A stretch of 48,265 nt of DNA from Clostridia bacterium (GCA_017480115.1 JAFVBH010000030.1:1-48265); one strand, 5' to 3'; positions 8,210 to 16,861 are shown, numbered from the stretch's first letter. Numbers and translations are program-made. The notes: generated from the sequence alone by a model not told the origin.

Positions 8210-9343
8210 TTAATTTTCAGGATTCGTTCCGTAGTCGATATTGATCGGCTCGTCTCTGAGATAACGGTTGGAATACTCGTCGGCAATACGGAACACTTCC
8301 TCATCTGAGGGTTTCAGCGGCTGTTTCGGCGCTTCCTGCGTCGGTTCCGCCGCAGGCGCAGACTCCTGAGCATGGACGCGCACCGTCAGATCGTGCACGC
8401 AGGACAGCAGAAAAATCACAACCAGCAGCGCCGCACCGAAATCGCAGAACTCAATGGGCGACGATTCCGTAATATAAGCGTCGCCGGCAAATACATAGGC
8501 GATTATACGGGAGAAGAACAGCATAAACGCCGACGCAGCGCCGCAAAGCCCGAAACCGACGGCAATATTCAGTTTATTTTTGCCGTCAACGTCTGACATG
8601 ATACGGGCAAATTCAAGGAAGAACAGCATCAGGAACGTCGCCGCCGCCATTTCCCAGAACAGCTCGGAGGTATGGATAAAGCTCTCCGCGCGGATAAACC
8701 TGCCAATCAAACGGAAGATGCACCAGCACACCGGCGCGACGGACAGCACCTTGGAGGACTTGAACGCCTGATTGCCCGTAAAATACGAAACTGCGACGAT
8801 GATAAAATACAGCGCTGCCAGCAGCGCGCATACGACCTCCATAATAATAGGCGCCGACTTGGTTTCCGACAGGAACTGCTTAAACGTCGGGTAAATCGCG
8901 GAATCATACAGATTAAAAACCTTGGAGAAACAGAGCATCGCGTCCGCGACCAAGGTCACGGCAAATACGACGGAAGCAGTCGCGAGATAGTAATTCTTAC
9001 CTGCGGGCGCTTTTCCCTCCGGCGTTTTACCGCTGATATAACTGACGATCAGATAGATCGCGAAGCTGATCACCGCAACGGCGTAAAGCAACGGAATGGT
9101 AAAATGATTCTTTTGCTCAATAAAATAGAATCCCGTATCCGGCTCGAAAATATACATCAGCTGATAGGCGCGGATCGCGATCATCAGCACCGTAAACACG
9201 CCAAACAAGATCAGGGACGCATCAGGGCTGAGGGTCTTGACCGCACCGCGCAGCGTAAATTTTTTCTTTTCGCCGCCGGCGTTTTCATTGCCCACGCTGA
9301 CCTCTGTCTGCGCGATTTCCTCCGTGTATTCTATATTTTCCAT
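8210..9343 (-). CDS. Multi-pass membrane protein of unknown function
   Basis: 377 residues. A charged cytoplasmic N-terminus (about 1-40) is followed by roughly eight hydrophobic helices between about 44 and 320 and an acidic, proline-rich cytoplasmic tail ending NIDYGTNPEN. I see no catalytic motif and do not recognise the family. An AGAAGGG element lies upstream of the ATG at 9343. It sits between citrate synthase and the AEC transporter on the same strand, with 36 nt to the former and 78 nt to the latter, so one transcript is possible. Confidence 0.75.
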   Translation of the reverse strand: MENIEYTEEIAQTEVSVGNENAGGEKKKFTLRGAVKTLSPDASLILFGVFTVLMIAIRAYQLMYIFEPDTGFYFIEQKNHFTIPLLYAVAVISFAIYLIVSYISGKTPEGKAPAGKNYYLATASVVFAVTLVADAMLCFSKVFNLYDSAIYPTFKQFLSETKSAPIIMEVVCALLAALYFIIVAVSYFTGNQAFKSSKVLSVAPVCWCIFRLIGRFIRAESFIHTSELFWEMAAATFLMLFFLEFARIMSDVDGKNKLNIAVGFGLCGAASAFMLFFSRIIAYVFAGDAYITESSPIEFCDFGAALLVVIFLLSCVHDLTVRVHAQESAPAAEPTQEAPKQPLKPSDEEVFRIADEYSNRYLRDEPINIDYGTNPEN

Positions 9344-9379
9344 TCTACGAACTTCCCTTCTGTTATGATGACCGTCCGA

Positions 9380-10792
9380 TTATCGTTCATCGGACGGGAT
9401 ATACGCGCGCTCGCCGTACTGCTCGGTATCCTCGGTTCTTTCATACAGCGGGATATATCCCTGCGGCAGCGAAAGCGATTTATAGGCGGGACGAATAATT
9501 CTGCCGCCGGTGAGGTTCTCCTCGATCCGGTGGGCGCACCAGCCCGCGGTTCTTGCCACCGTAAACAGCGGCGTATACAGATCGGCGGGAATGCGCAGCA
9601 TCTTATAGATCAGCCCCGAGTATAGATCCACGTTGGAGCAAATTTTCTTATTAATTTTCTTTTCCCTGGCGAATACAGCGGGCGTCAGCCGCTCTACCGC
9701 GTCAAGGAGTTTAAAATCCTCCTCATACTCCGTTCCCGCAGCGTATTTCTGCGCTTCCTTTTTCAGAATCACGGAGCGCGGATCGGACAGCGTATACACC
9801 GCGTGCCCCATGCCGTAGATCAACCCGTTACCGTCGCCGGCTTCCTTGCGGACGATACGGGCAAGAAACGCCGCGATCTCGTCATCGTCGTCATAATCCC
9901 GAATCCCGTTTTTCAGATAATCCAGCTGCTCGGCGACCTTGAGATTCGCGCCGCCGTGCTTCGGCCCCTTCAGCGAGCCGATCCCCGCCGCGATGGCGGA
10001 ATAGGTATCCGTACCCGAGGAGGACAGCACCCGCGTGGTAAAGGTGGAGTTATTGCCGCCGCCATGGTCTGCGTGCAGCATTAAACAAAGATCCAGCAGC
10101 TTTGCTTCGGTCTCGGTAAATTTCCGGTTGGCGCGAATGGAGTTGAGGATCACCTCGGCAGTCTTTTGCTCCGGCTTGATGGGATGAATATACATACTTT
10201 TACGGTAAAAATTACGTTTTTTTACCTGATAAATATAGGACATCATAATCGGCATCTGGGCGATCAGCTGAATCGACTGGCGCAGCACGTTTTCCATGGA
10301 CGTATCATCGGGGTTCTCGTCATAGGAATACATCGCCAGCACGCAACGGGCAAGCTGATTCATAATATTTGCCGAGGGCGAATGCATAATAATGTCCTCT
10401 ATAAAATTCTGCGGCAATTCCCTGCAGCGCGCAAGAATGTCGCTGAAACGGGACAATCTCGCCGCCGTAGGCAACGATCCGAACAGCAACAGCCAGACCA
10501 CTTCTTCATACCCGAAGCGGTTTTCCGCCTGGCAACCGCCGACAATATCTCGAATATCCACGCCGCGATAGGTCAGCCTGCCCTCCCGGGGCAGCTTTTC
10601 GCCGTCCTCTATGTAGTAGCCCTCAACAGAGCATACCTTTGTCAGCCCCGCCATCACGCCGGTGCCGTCGCCGTTGCGCAACCCGCGCTTTACATTATAT
10701 TTATCGTAAAATTCCGGCGGAATATTGTCATTTTTTCTCAGATTATCGCATAAATTAGAAAGTGTATCCTGCGGCAGAGCGGAAAACGCCAT
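9380..10792 (-). CDS. gltA: Citrate synthase
   Basis: 470 residues from the ATG at 10792, si-type citrate synthase fold. It condenses acetyl-CoA and oxaloacetate to citrate. The catalytic triad is intact: His243 in LHADHGGGNNSTF, His330 in GMGHAVYT and Asp389 in NVDLYSG. The substrate-binding DPR follows the second histidine. The N-terminal extension of about 40 residues is common in clostridial members; 2-methylcitrate synthase activity cannot be excluded. GGAAGG lies 9 nt before 10792, whereas it would abut the alternative ATG at 10801. No other TCA-cycle gene is in the window, so it may supply glutamate synthesis. Confidence 0.92.
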   Translation of the reverse strand: MAFSALPQDTLSNLCDNLRKNDNIPPEFYDKYNVKRGLRNGDGTGVMAGLTKVCSVEGYYIEDGEKLPREGRLTYRGVDIRDIVGGCQAENRFGYEEVVWLLLFGSLPTAARLSRFSDILARCRELPQNFIEDIIMHSPSANIMNQLARCVLAMYSYDENPDDTSMENVLRQSIQLIAQMPIMMSYIYQVKKRNFYRKSMYIHPIKPEQKTAEVILNSIRANRKFTETEAKLLDLCLMLHADHGGGNNSTFTTRVLSSSGTDTYSAIAAGIGSLKGPKHGGANLKVAEQLDYLKNGIRDYDDDDEIAAFLARIVRKEAGDGNGLIYGMGHAVYTLSDPRSVILKKEAQKYAAGTEYEEDFKLLDAVERLTPAVFAREKKINKKICSNVDLYSGLIYKMLRIPADLYTPLFTVARTAGWCAHRIEENLTGGRIIRPAYKSLSLPQGYIPLYERTEDTEQYGERAYIPSDER

Positions 10793-10836
10793 ACTATCCA
10801 TCCTTCCCTGTCTTGAGTTATATATATACAAAGTAT

Positions 10837-10865
10837 ATTGTATTACAACGGACTGTAAAAGTCAA
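10837..10865 (-). promoter_or_regulatory. Sigma-A-type promoter for citrate synthase
   Basis: On the minus strand TTGACT (10860-10865), 17 bp, TACAAT (10837-10842), about 45 bp before the ATG. It lies in the short divergent gap shared with spoIID. Confidence 0.6.
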
Positions 10866-10896
10866 TACGCGAGAAAGAATTAAGGAGCGCCCAAGA

Positions 10897-11856
10897 ATGA
10901 GAAAATTTCTGATCCTGTCAGTCATGATCGCCCTGTTCAGCGTGCTGACGCCGCTGCTGGCAAAAAAGAAGCCCGGCGAGGCGGTGCCTGTGCAGACCGC
11001 GTACGCGTCGCCTCCGGCGGAAACGGCGGACGCATCACAGGAGACGGTGGCGGTGTTCTCCCATGAAACCGGAAGGACGGAGGATATGTCCATGACGGAT
11101 TATATCATCGGCGTGGTCGCGGCGGAGATGCCGGCGGAATACGAGAAGGAGGCGTTAAAAGCGCAGGCGCTGGCGGCGATCACCTATACACGGTACGTGA
11201 CGGCGGACGGCGGCAGCATCAGCACCGACAGCGCAGTCAATCAGAGCTATAAGACGAACGCGGAGCTGCAAACGCTCTGGGGCGACGCTTACGAAGAGAA
11301 TTACAAAAAAATCCGTGACGCCGTGGCGGCGGTGGAGAATTTGTCCATTATCTACGAGGGGAAACCGATCCTCGCCGCATACTTTGCCATCAGCGGTGGG
11401 CGGACGGAGAACGCATCGGACATCTGGGGCGGCAACTATCCCTATCTGCGTTCGACGGCAAGCGACGGGGACACTCTCTCCCCCGCCGCCGAGACGCGCG
11501 CGACGTTTTCCGCAAATGAATTATACGAAAAGCTGAACGCGGTGCACGAAACCGCCGCCTGCGACGAACCGGAGCATTATATCGGCAATACCGAGCGCAC
11601 CGCCGCCGGCGCGGTGGTCAAAATCAGCATTGGCGGTACAGATTACTCCGGCACGGAGGTTCGCACGGCACTGGGGCTTGCCAGTCCGGATTTTGAAGTC
11701 AACTACGACGGCGAGCAGTTTGTATTTACCGCACACGGCTACGGGCATCTTGTTGGCATGAGCCAGTACGGCGCGGATTACATGGCGCGGCAGGGCGCGG
11801 ATTTCCGTGAAATCCTCCTGCATTATTACACCGGCGCGGAGATTGTCGCGGTGTAA
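10897..11856 (+). CDS. spoIID: Stage II sporulation protein D (peptidoglycan lytic transglycosylase)
   Basis: 319 residues. A signal-anchor helix (RKFLILSVMIALFSVLT) precedes the SpoIID/LytB domain. SpoIID cleaves glycan strands denuded of stem peptides by SpoIIP, driving engulfment of the forespore. Family motifs are visible: DYIIGVVAAEMPAEYE with the expected catalytic Glu, ALAAITYTRY, AYFAISGGRTENASDIWGG, and GYGHLVGMSQYGA near the C-terminus. AAGGAG precedes the ATG at 10897; the open frame extends upstream through the divergent promoter, but that part is not coding. Its TAA stop is the first three bases of a palindrome. Confidence 0.93.
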   Translation: MRKFLILSVMIALFSVLTPLLAKKKPGEAVPVQTAYASPPAETADASQETVAVFSHETGRTEDMSMTDYIIGVVAAEMPAEYEKEALKAQALAAITYTRYVTADGGSISTDSAVNQSYKTNAELQTLWGDAYEENYKKIRDAVAAVENLSIIYEGKPILAAYFAISGGRTENASDIWGGNYPYLRSTASDGDTLSPAAETRATFSANELYEKLNAVHETAACDEPEHYIGNTERTAAGAVVKISIGGTDYSGTEVRTALGLASPDFEVNYDGEQFVFTAHGYGHLVGMSQYGADYMARQGADFREILLHYYTGAEIVAV

Positions 11857-11894
11857 ATTCAGATTTATCGGCGAAGCCGATAAATCTGAATTTA
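11854..11894. repeat. 41-nt perfect palindrome carrying the spoIID stop codon
   Basis: TAAATTCAGATTTATCGGC (11854-11872), loop GAA, then its exact reverse complement (11876-11894): 19 bp of pairing. The first three bases are the spoIID stop codon. Nearly the same palindrome lies at 15698-15738, differing by one compensated base pair. No T-run follows, so it may act as a terminator, an mRNA 3' protector or a repeat end. Confidence 0.85.
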
Positions 11895-12150
11895 ATGAAT
11901 GATGAATGATTGTGGAACCGCTTCGCGGTTGGATTTATAAATTAAAATATCGGACTTCGCTTGTAGGGATGGCCAATGGCCATCCGCCGGGCTATGCGCA
12001 AAATCGACGGATGCCCAATGGGCATCCCTACAAGATTGTGTGCCCACCTTTTTATAAATCCAAATCGCGCAGCGATTTCCGAAATTATTCATTATTCATC
12101 ATTCATTTTTCATTCCTGATTTAGCTGCTACGCTGCTAAATCAGAATTTA
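11855..12150. repeat. MITE-like non-coding repeat element (complete copy)
   Basis: This fills the spoIID-GH2 gap. Outer arms at about 11894-11943 and 12047-12113 are imperfect inverted repeats (ATGAATGATGAATGATTG ... GGATTTATAAA on the left). Inside is a 71-nt core (11962-12032) running from TGTAGGGATGG to CATCCCTACA with two nested hairpins, GATGGCCAATGGCCATC and GGATGCCCAATGGGCATCC. The right end AAATCAGAATTTA recurs in other copies. There is no open frame of note, so it would need a transposase in trans if mobile. Confidence 0.8.
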
Positions 12151-12156
12151 CCTCTC

Positions 12157-12185
12157 TTGACTAAATCCCATTTATCGCTTAATAT
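12157..12185 (+). promoter_or_regulatory. Sigma-A-type promoter for the GH2 gene
   Basis: TTGACT (12157-12162), 17 bp, TAATAT (12180-12185), 31 bp before the ATG. The -35 box begins 7 nt after the end of the repeat element. Confidence 0.6.
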
Positions 12186-12215
12186 AGGAAACAGAAAAAT
12201 CTGGGAGGCGTTTCT

Positions 12216-13922
12216 ATGTCCATTCCGAGAGCGGAGCATCCGAATCCCCAATTTATGCGGGACAACTGGATGAATTTAAACGGTGAATGGCAGTTTTTAA
12301 AGGACTGCGGAAACAGCGGCGCGGCGCGGAAATTTTATACGGACGAAACGGTATACGACCAAACGATCACGGTGCCGTTTTGCCCGCAGAGCGCGCTGTC
12401 CGGCATCGCGGATAAAGATTTCATGTATTCCGTTTGGTATCGGCGCGCGTTCGAGCTGTCAAAAGCGCAGTGCGGCGGCGACATACTGCTGCATATCGGC
12501 GCATGCGATTACGAGACCGCCGTATACGTTAACGGCACGCGGGTCGGCGCGCATAAGGGCGGCTATATCTCATTTACCTTCGATATTACAAGCGCCTGCA
12601 GGGCGGGCGGCAATACCCTCGTGATCCACGCGCAGGACGACGAGCGCAACCGTCTGATCCCGCGCGGCAAGCAGAGCGAGGAATATTTTTCCCATCAGTG
12701 CGACTATACCAGAACGACGGGCATTTGGCAGACCGTTTGGCTGGAATTTGTACCGAAAACACGCATTGTCAAAACGAAGTATTACCCCGATATTCACGCG
12801 GGCGCGTTGACGATCACCGCCACGCTGCAGGGCGCGGGCACGCTGAAAGCCGCCGCATTTTACAAGGACAAGCCCGTGGGGGAAGCATCTGTGACCGCCG
12901 ACGGGGGCGAGGTGCAGCTGCGGCTTGCGCTTTCGGGAACCCATCTGTGGGAGGCGGGACACGGCAGACTGTATGATCTGATCCTGACCTATGGAGACGA
13001 CCGGGTCGCCGGCTATTTCGGTCTGCGGAACATGCGGCTGGACGGCTATAAATTCCTGATCAACGGAACCTCCGTCTTTCAGCGACTGATCCTCGATCAG
13101 GGCTTTTATCCCGACGGCATTTATACTGCGCCGACGGACGGTGCGCTGATCGCCGACATCGAGCGCTCCCTTGCCTGCGGCTTTAACGGCGCGCGGCTGC
13201 ATCAGAAAATTTTTGAGCCGCGGTTTTTGTATCATGCCGACCGTATGGGGTATCTTGTATGGGGAGAGTATCCCAACTGGGGGCTGGATCATACAAGCCC
13301 CGACGCGATCTATCCCATGCTGGGAGAATGGCTGGAGGAGCTGGACAGGGACTTCAACCACCCCGCCATCATCGGCTGGTGTCCCTTTAACGAGACGTGG
13401 GATCTGGACAACCGCAAGCAATATGACGATCTGATCGCCATGGTGTACAAGGTCACAAAGGCAGTCGATCCCACGCGCCCCTGCATCGACACCAGCGGCA
13501 ATTTCCACGTGCTGACGGATATTTACGATACCCACGATTACGATCAGGATCCTGCTGTATTTAAAGCGCATTACGATCAATTCATCGATTCAGACGATTT
13601 GTTTGACCATCAGAGCCAACGCCAGACCTATACCCCCGGGCTGCCGGTATTCATCAGCGAGTACGGCGGCATTCAGTGGAGCGACGGCGCGGGCTGGGGC
13701 TACGGCAACGCGCCCGCCACGGCGGAGGAATTTATTGAAAGATATAAGGGGTTGACGGAGGCGCTGCTTAACAACCCGAAAATATTCGGCTTCTGCTATA
13801 CCCAGCTCACCGACGTGGAGCAGGAGCGCAACGGGCTTTACACATACGACAGAACACCTAAATTTGATACGGAAATTTTTCGCAGAATCAATACACAGAA
13901 GGCGGCGATCGAGGGAACATGA
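12216..13922 (+). CDS. Glycoside hydrolase family 2 enzyme
   Basis: 568 residues: GH2 sugar-binding jelly-roll (about 10-180), immunoglobulin-like sandwich (about 185-270) and TIM barrel (about 275-565). Acid/base Glu393 is in GWCPFNETWD and nucleophile Glu482 in FISEYGG. The layout resembles short beta-glucuronidase/beta-galactosidase-like GH2 members. There is no signal peptide, so it acts in the cytoplasm on imported oligosaccharides; the exact sugar is not readable. GGGAGG precedes the ATG. Its stop overlaps the start of the DUF2079 gene by 4 nt (ATGA), so the two are co-translated. Confidence 0.88.
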   Translation: MSIPRAEHPNPQFMRDNWMNLNGEWQFLKDCGNSGAARKFYTDETVYDQTITVPFCPQSALSGIADKDFMYSVWYRRAFELSKAQCGGDILLHIGACDYETAVYVNGTRVGAHKGGYISFTFDITSACRAGGNTLVIHAQDDERNRLIPRGKQSEEYFSHQCDYTRTTGIWQTVWLEFVPKTRIVKTKYYPDIHAGALTITATLQGAGTLKAAAFYKDKPVGEASVTADGGEVQLRLALSGTHLWEAGHGRLYDLILTYGDDRVAGYFGLRNMRLDGYKFLINGTSVFQRLILDQGFYPDGIYTAPTDGALIADIERSLACGFNGARLHQKIFEPRFLYHADRMGYLVWGEYPNWGLDHTSPDAIYPMLGEWLEELDRDFNHPAIIGWCPFNETWDLDNRKQYDDLIAMVYKVTKAVDPTRPCIDTSGNFHVLTDIYDTHDYDQDPAVFKAHYDQFIDSDDLFDHQSQRQTYTPGLPVFISEYGGIQWSDGAGWGYGNAPATAEEFIERYKGLTEALLNNPKIFGFCYTQLTDVEQERNGLYTYDRTPKFDTEIFRRINTQKAAIEGT

Positions 13923-15700
13923 AATTAAAAAAACTTTTGGGGAAGTTAAAACAACACCAAACGGAAAAATATATCGTCAATCTGCTGATCGCCTATTGCC
14001 TGGGCGCGGCGAGTATTCTGCTCTATTGCAGGGTCGTGAAAGGGATCCGCTTCAACGGTCTTGAACTGATGGCCGAAGTCCCGCTGCTGCCCGCGCTGTC
14101 GGCGCTGTTCGGGCTGTTTACCGCGCTGAACGTGCTGCGATTTTTTATAAAAAAGGAACGGCTGTTCCGTCTGCTGCTCTTCGCCGCAGTCACGGTGTAT
14201 TTCGGGCTGCTGAGCTTCTTCGGCTATACCGTTTGGTTCTGTTTGTTCCTCTTTATCTTCTGCGCGGTGGCGGCGTATTACTGCTTCGGCCGCAAGGACG
14301 ATCCGCCGCTGCAAAAAACGGCGCCGCAGGGGGCTTTTCTGCTCGTCTGCGCCGTGCTGATGTTCCTTTTTATCAGCGTCGAGACCTGCCTGCGTTACGC
14401 CGATTACAGGGCGGACGCACTGGATATGGGCGTATACAGCCAGCTGCTGGAAAATCTGTCTCGCGGCAGGGGCGCGGCGATCACCGTGCGGGGCAACGGG
14501 ACGGAAAACTTTTTCAGCACCCAACCCGCGCTGCTGCTGTACCTGCTGCTGCCGTTGTGGATCGTGTTTCGGAATATGTATCCGCTGCTGATCTTGCAGG
14601 CGGCGGCGCTGGCGACGGGCGCCGTGCCGTTGTATCTGATTTTAAAACGGCGCGACGTTCATAAAACACAGGTCAATGTGGTAACGGCGGTCTATTTCCT
14701 GTTCCCCGGTATTTGGGCGGGCGCGTTCTATGATTTTCACATCGAGGCTTTTCTTGTCCCCTTTGTACTATGGGCGCTGTATTTTGCCGAACGGGGAAAA
14801 ACCGTGCCTTACGCCGTCTTGATCCTGCTCACGCTGCTGGTGGGCGTCGAGGGGCTGATCATTGCCGTCGCGCTGGGATTGTATCTGTTCTTCAGCGAAA
14901 AACAGCGATTTCAAGCGATGCTGACATTTCTGTTTTCCGCCGTATTTATCCTCATTTTTGTCCGTTTGTCGCCCGGCGCGCGCGTGCCGGACAGCCAGAC
15001 CTACGGTAATCTGGCGTTCTTGCAATATCTTATCAAAAATCCCACATATCTGCTGCGGAATCTTCTCAACGAACAGAAATTGGGCTTTGTCGTGCTGACG
15101 CTGGGCTGCGTCGGGTTCCTGCCGTTTTTTGCGAAGAAAAAATCCCTGCTGCTTTTGCTGCTGCCCATGCTTTTCATCAATCTGCTGGGCTACGACTATG
15201 ACGCGTCGGTACAGTATCATCACGCGTTCGGCTCCGGCGCGCTGCTGCTGTACGCGTTTGCGGTCAGCCTGCCGCAGCTGGGGGAGAAAAAACGCGCCAT
15301 GGCGTCGGCATTCTGTATACTCGCCTGCCTGCTGCCGTTCTGCGGGCTGATCCTGCCGCAGGCAAACCATGTGCGCGACAGGATTAAAAATCGGGAGATT
15401 TATACTGCGATTGAAACAGCATTGGAGCGCGTGCCGGAGAACGCCGGCGTGTCCGCGTCATCCCGCCTTACGCCTAGGCTGGCGCGGCGGGAGATCCTGT
15501 ATGTTTATTATCCGCCCGTCGTCAATGCGGACGGCACGCTGAGCGGCGATCCCGACGTTGTTTATCAGACAGACTACACCGTACTGCTTTTGCACGACGA
15601 CGCGCCGGACCTGAATAAGGCGCAGGCGGACGCCCTGCTCGCCGAGGGCTTTGCGCCGGTGGTATATGAGGACGGAATCATTGCGGTGCTGAAGAAGTAA
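13919..15700 (+). CDS. DUF2079 polytopic membrane protein
   Basis: 593 residues with about 12 or more hydrophobic helices. The pattern ALDMGVYSQLLENLSRG followed by NFFSTQPALLLYLLLPLW is the DUF2079 signature (compare F-D-x-G-x-Y-x-Q ... H-x-x-P), a family distantly like GT-C glycosyltransferases. The C-terminal roughly 90 residues form a soluble domain with a YYPPVVNADG segment. Transfer from a lipid-linked sugar is possible but not shown. The ATG overlaps the GH2 stop (ATGA), with GAGGG upstream. Its TAA is the first triplet of the palindrome at 15698. Confidence 0.8.
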   Translation: MKLKKLLGKLKQHQTEKYIVNLLIAYCLGAASILLYCRVVKGIRFNGLELMAEVPLLPALSALFGLFTALNVLRFFIKKERLFRLLLFAAVTVYFGLLSFFGYTVWFCLFLFIFCAVAAYYCFGRKDDPPLQKTAPQGAFLLVCAVLMFLFISVETCLRYADYRADALDMGVYSQLLENLSRGRGAAITVRGNGTENFFSTQPALLLYLLLPLWIVFRNMYPLLILQAAALATGAVPLYLILKRRDVHKTQVNVVTAVYFLFPGIWAGAFYDFHIEAFLVPFVLWALYFAERGKTVPYAVLILLTLLVGVEGLIIAVALGLYLFFSEKQRFQAMLTFLFSAVFILIFVRLSPGARVPDSQTYGNLAFLQYLIKNPTYLLRNLLNEQKLGFVVLTLGCVGFLPFFAKKKSLLLLLLPMLFINLLGYDYDASVQYHHAFGSGALLLYAFAVSLPQLGEKKRAMASAFCILACLLPFCGLILPQANHVRDRIKNREIYTAIETALERVPENAGVSASSRLTPRLARREILYVYYPPVVNADGTLSGDPDVVYQTDYTVLLLHDDAPDLNKAQADALLAEGFAPVVYEDGIIAVLKK

Positions 15701-15738
15701 ATTCTGATTTATCGGCAACGCCGATAAATCAGAATTTA
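15698..15738. terminator. 41-nt palindrome closing two convergent genes, supplying both stop codons
   Basis: TAAATTCTGATTTATCGGC (15698-15716), loop AAC, exact reverse complement (15720-15738). The left TAA ends the DUF2079 gene; on the other strand the first TAA (15738-15736) ends the 65-residue gene. It matches the palindrome at 11854-11894 except for one compensated pair. A bidirectional terminator role is likely from position, although there is no T-run. Confidence 0.75.
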
Positions 15739-15933
15739 CTTGAGGGCGGGATCGATAAAAAATTCAATGATTTTACTGATTTCCTGCTGCGTTACCGTGT
15801 TAATATCCGTGGGCTGCGAGCGCTTTTCCCGTTCACTTAATATGATCGCGCATAAGCAGACCGTCAACACACATGCGATCACCGCGCTTACACAGGCAAA
15901 GGATCGTACGATCAGGCTTCGTTCTCTGTCCAT
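15736..15933 (-). CDS. 65-residue single-pass membrane protein after gpr
   Basis: MDRERSLIVRSFAC begins a short charged N-terminus, then a long hydrophobic helix (about 11-33), then a polar tail ending FFIDPALK. The start lies 2 nt after the gpr stop, with GGAG in the gpr end as ribosome site, so it is almost certainly co-transcribed with gpr. In Bacillus the gene after gpr is spoIIP, which also starts with a membrane anchor, but this product is far too short and no SpoIIP motif is seen. The function is unknown; a sporulation role is inferred only from position. Confidence 0.65.
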   Translation of the reverse strand: MDRERSLIVRSFACVSAVIACVLTVCLCAIILSEREKRSQPTDINTVTQQEISKIIEFFIDPALK

Positions 15934-15935
15934 GT

Positions 15936-16814
15936 CTACTCCGCGGTCAGCTCCGCCAGCTCCTCCGCCGTCAGCGCAGGCTGTAACGCCGCGTTTACAG
16001 CGGCAGCGGCAAGAGCAGCCGCCCTCCCAACCATGGTATCCGCCTCGCGGACGGTAACGACGGTATCCGCATAATCGGAGGAAACAACACCGCTCTCCGC
16101 GCTGTCCAGCTTTCGCCCGAAAATGCACTCCGCCGCCCGTACCGCGTTGATCACCGTCGGCACGCCGATGGCGATCACAGGCACGCCCAGCGTTTCCTTA
16201 TCCAGCCGTTTGCGCGCGTTATGCACGCCGGAACCGGGGGAAATCCCCGTATCCGTCAGCTGAAAGGTGCAGCCGACTCTGGAAAGGTCGCCTGCCGCCA
16301 AAGCGTCCGCGGCGATAACCGCCGCGGGGTTCAAATCGGTGCAAATACTTCTGATAATATCCGACGCTTCCATGCCCGTATTGCCCGCCACGTCCGGTGA
16401 GATCACCGAAACGCGGCGCAGATCGCCGAAGCCCATGGCGCGGGCGTCAGAGTCGGGAATGTGATTGGTCGCGAAAATCTTACGCGTCATCAGCGGGCCG
16501 AACGCATCGGACGTAATACCGATGTTGCCGAGCCCCGCTACAAGCACCGTACCCGTCGGCGGCAGCAGCTTGGATAAGCAATCCGCCACCGCGCGCACAC
16601 GGCCGTCAAAAATGTGCTTTGACACCTGCATGGACGGCACCGTAACCGTGGTATAGTGCCCGATGGGCTTGCCGATGATCTCCGCCGTTTCGGCATCGAG
16701 AATTTCGATTTCAGAGACTGCGGCGTCGCCCACCGTATATTCACTTCTGCGTAAGCCCGGCAGATCGCCGGTGATCCGCTGCCGTTCAACGGCAAGATCC
16801 GTACCGAAAAACAT
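15936..16814 (-). CDS. gpr: Spore germination protease GPR
   Basis: 292 residues. GPR is the aspartic-type endopeptidase made in the forespore that degrades small acid-soluble proteins at germination. Family landmarks: TDLAVERQ near the N-terminus (zymogen pro-region), VLVAGLGNIGITSDAFGP with an acidic residue of the active site, ATNHIPD, AADALA, SPGSGVHNARK and GVPVIAIGVPTVINA. The start at 16814 is preceded by AGGTGAGG; a longer frame to 16892 would include the promoter region. A sigma-G-like promoter lies upstream. Confidence 0.93.
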   Translation of the reverse strand: MFFGTDLAVERQRITGDLPGLRRSEYTVGDAAVSEIEILDAETAEIIGKPIGHYTTVTVPSMQVSKHIFDGRVRAVADCLSKLLPPTGTVLVAGLGNIGITSDAFGPLMTRKIFATNHIPDSDARAMGFGDLRRVSVISPDVAGNTGMEASDIIRSICTDLNPAAVIAADALAAGDLSRVGCTFQLTDTGISPGSGVHNARKRLDKETLGVPVIAIGVPTVINAVRAAECIFGRKLDSAESGVVSSDYADTVVTVREADTMVGRAAALAAAAVNAALQPALTAEELAELTAE

Positions 16815-16861
16815 AGCCTCACCTGAAAAGCATTGTCTGCCGAAGTATCGGCACCTGTGAC

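Noticed and set aside
11892..12124. Short open frames inside the repeat block (66 and 72 codons)
   Set aside because: They follow the hairpin sequence of the repeat, which is also present at 41.5 kb with different frames; no coding signal.
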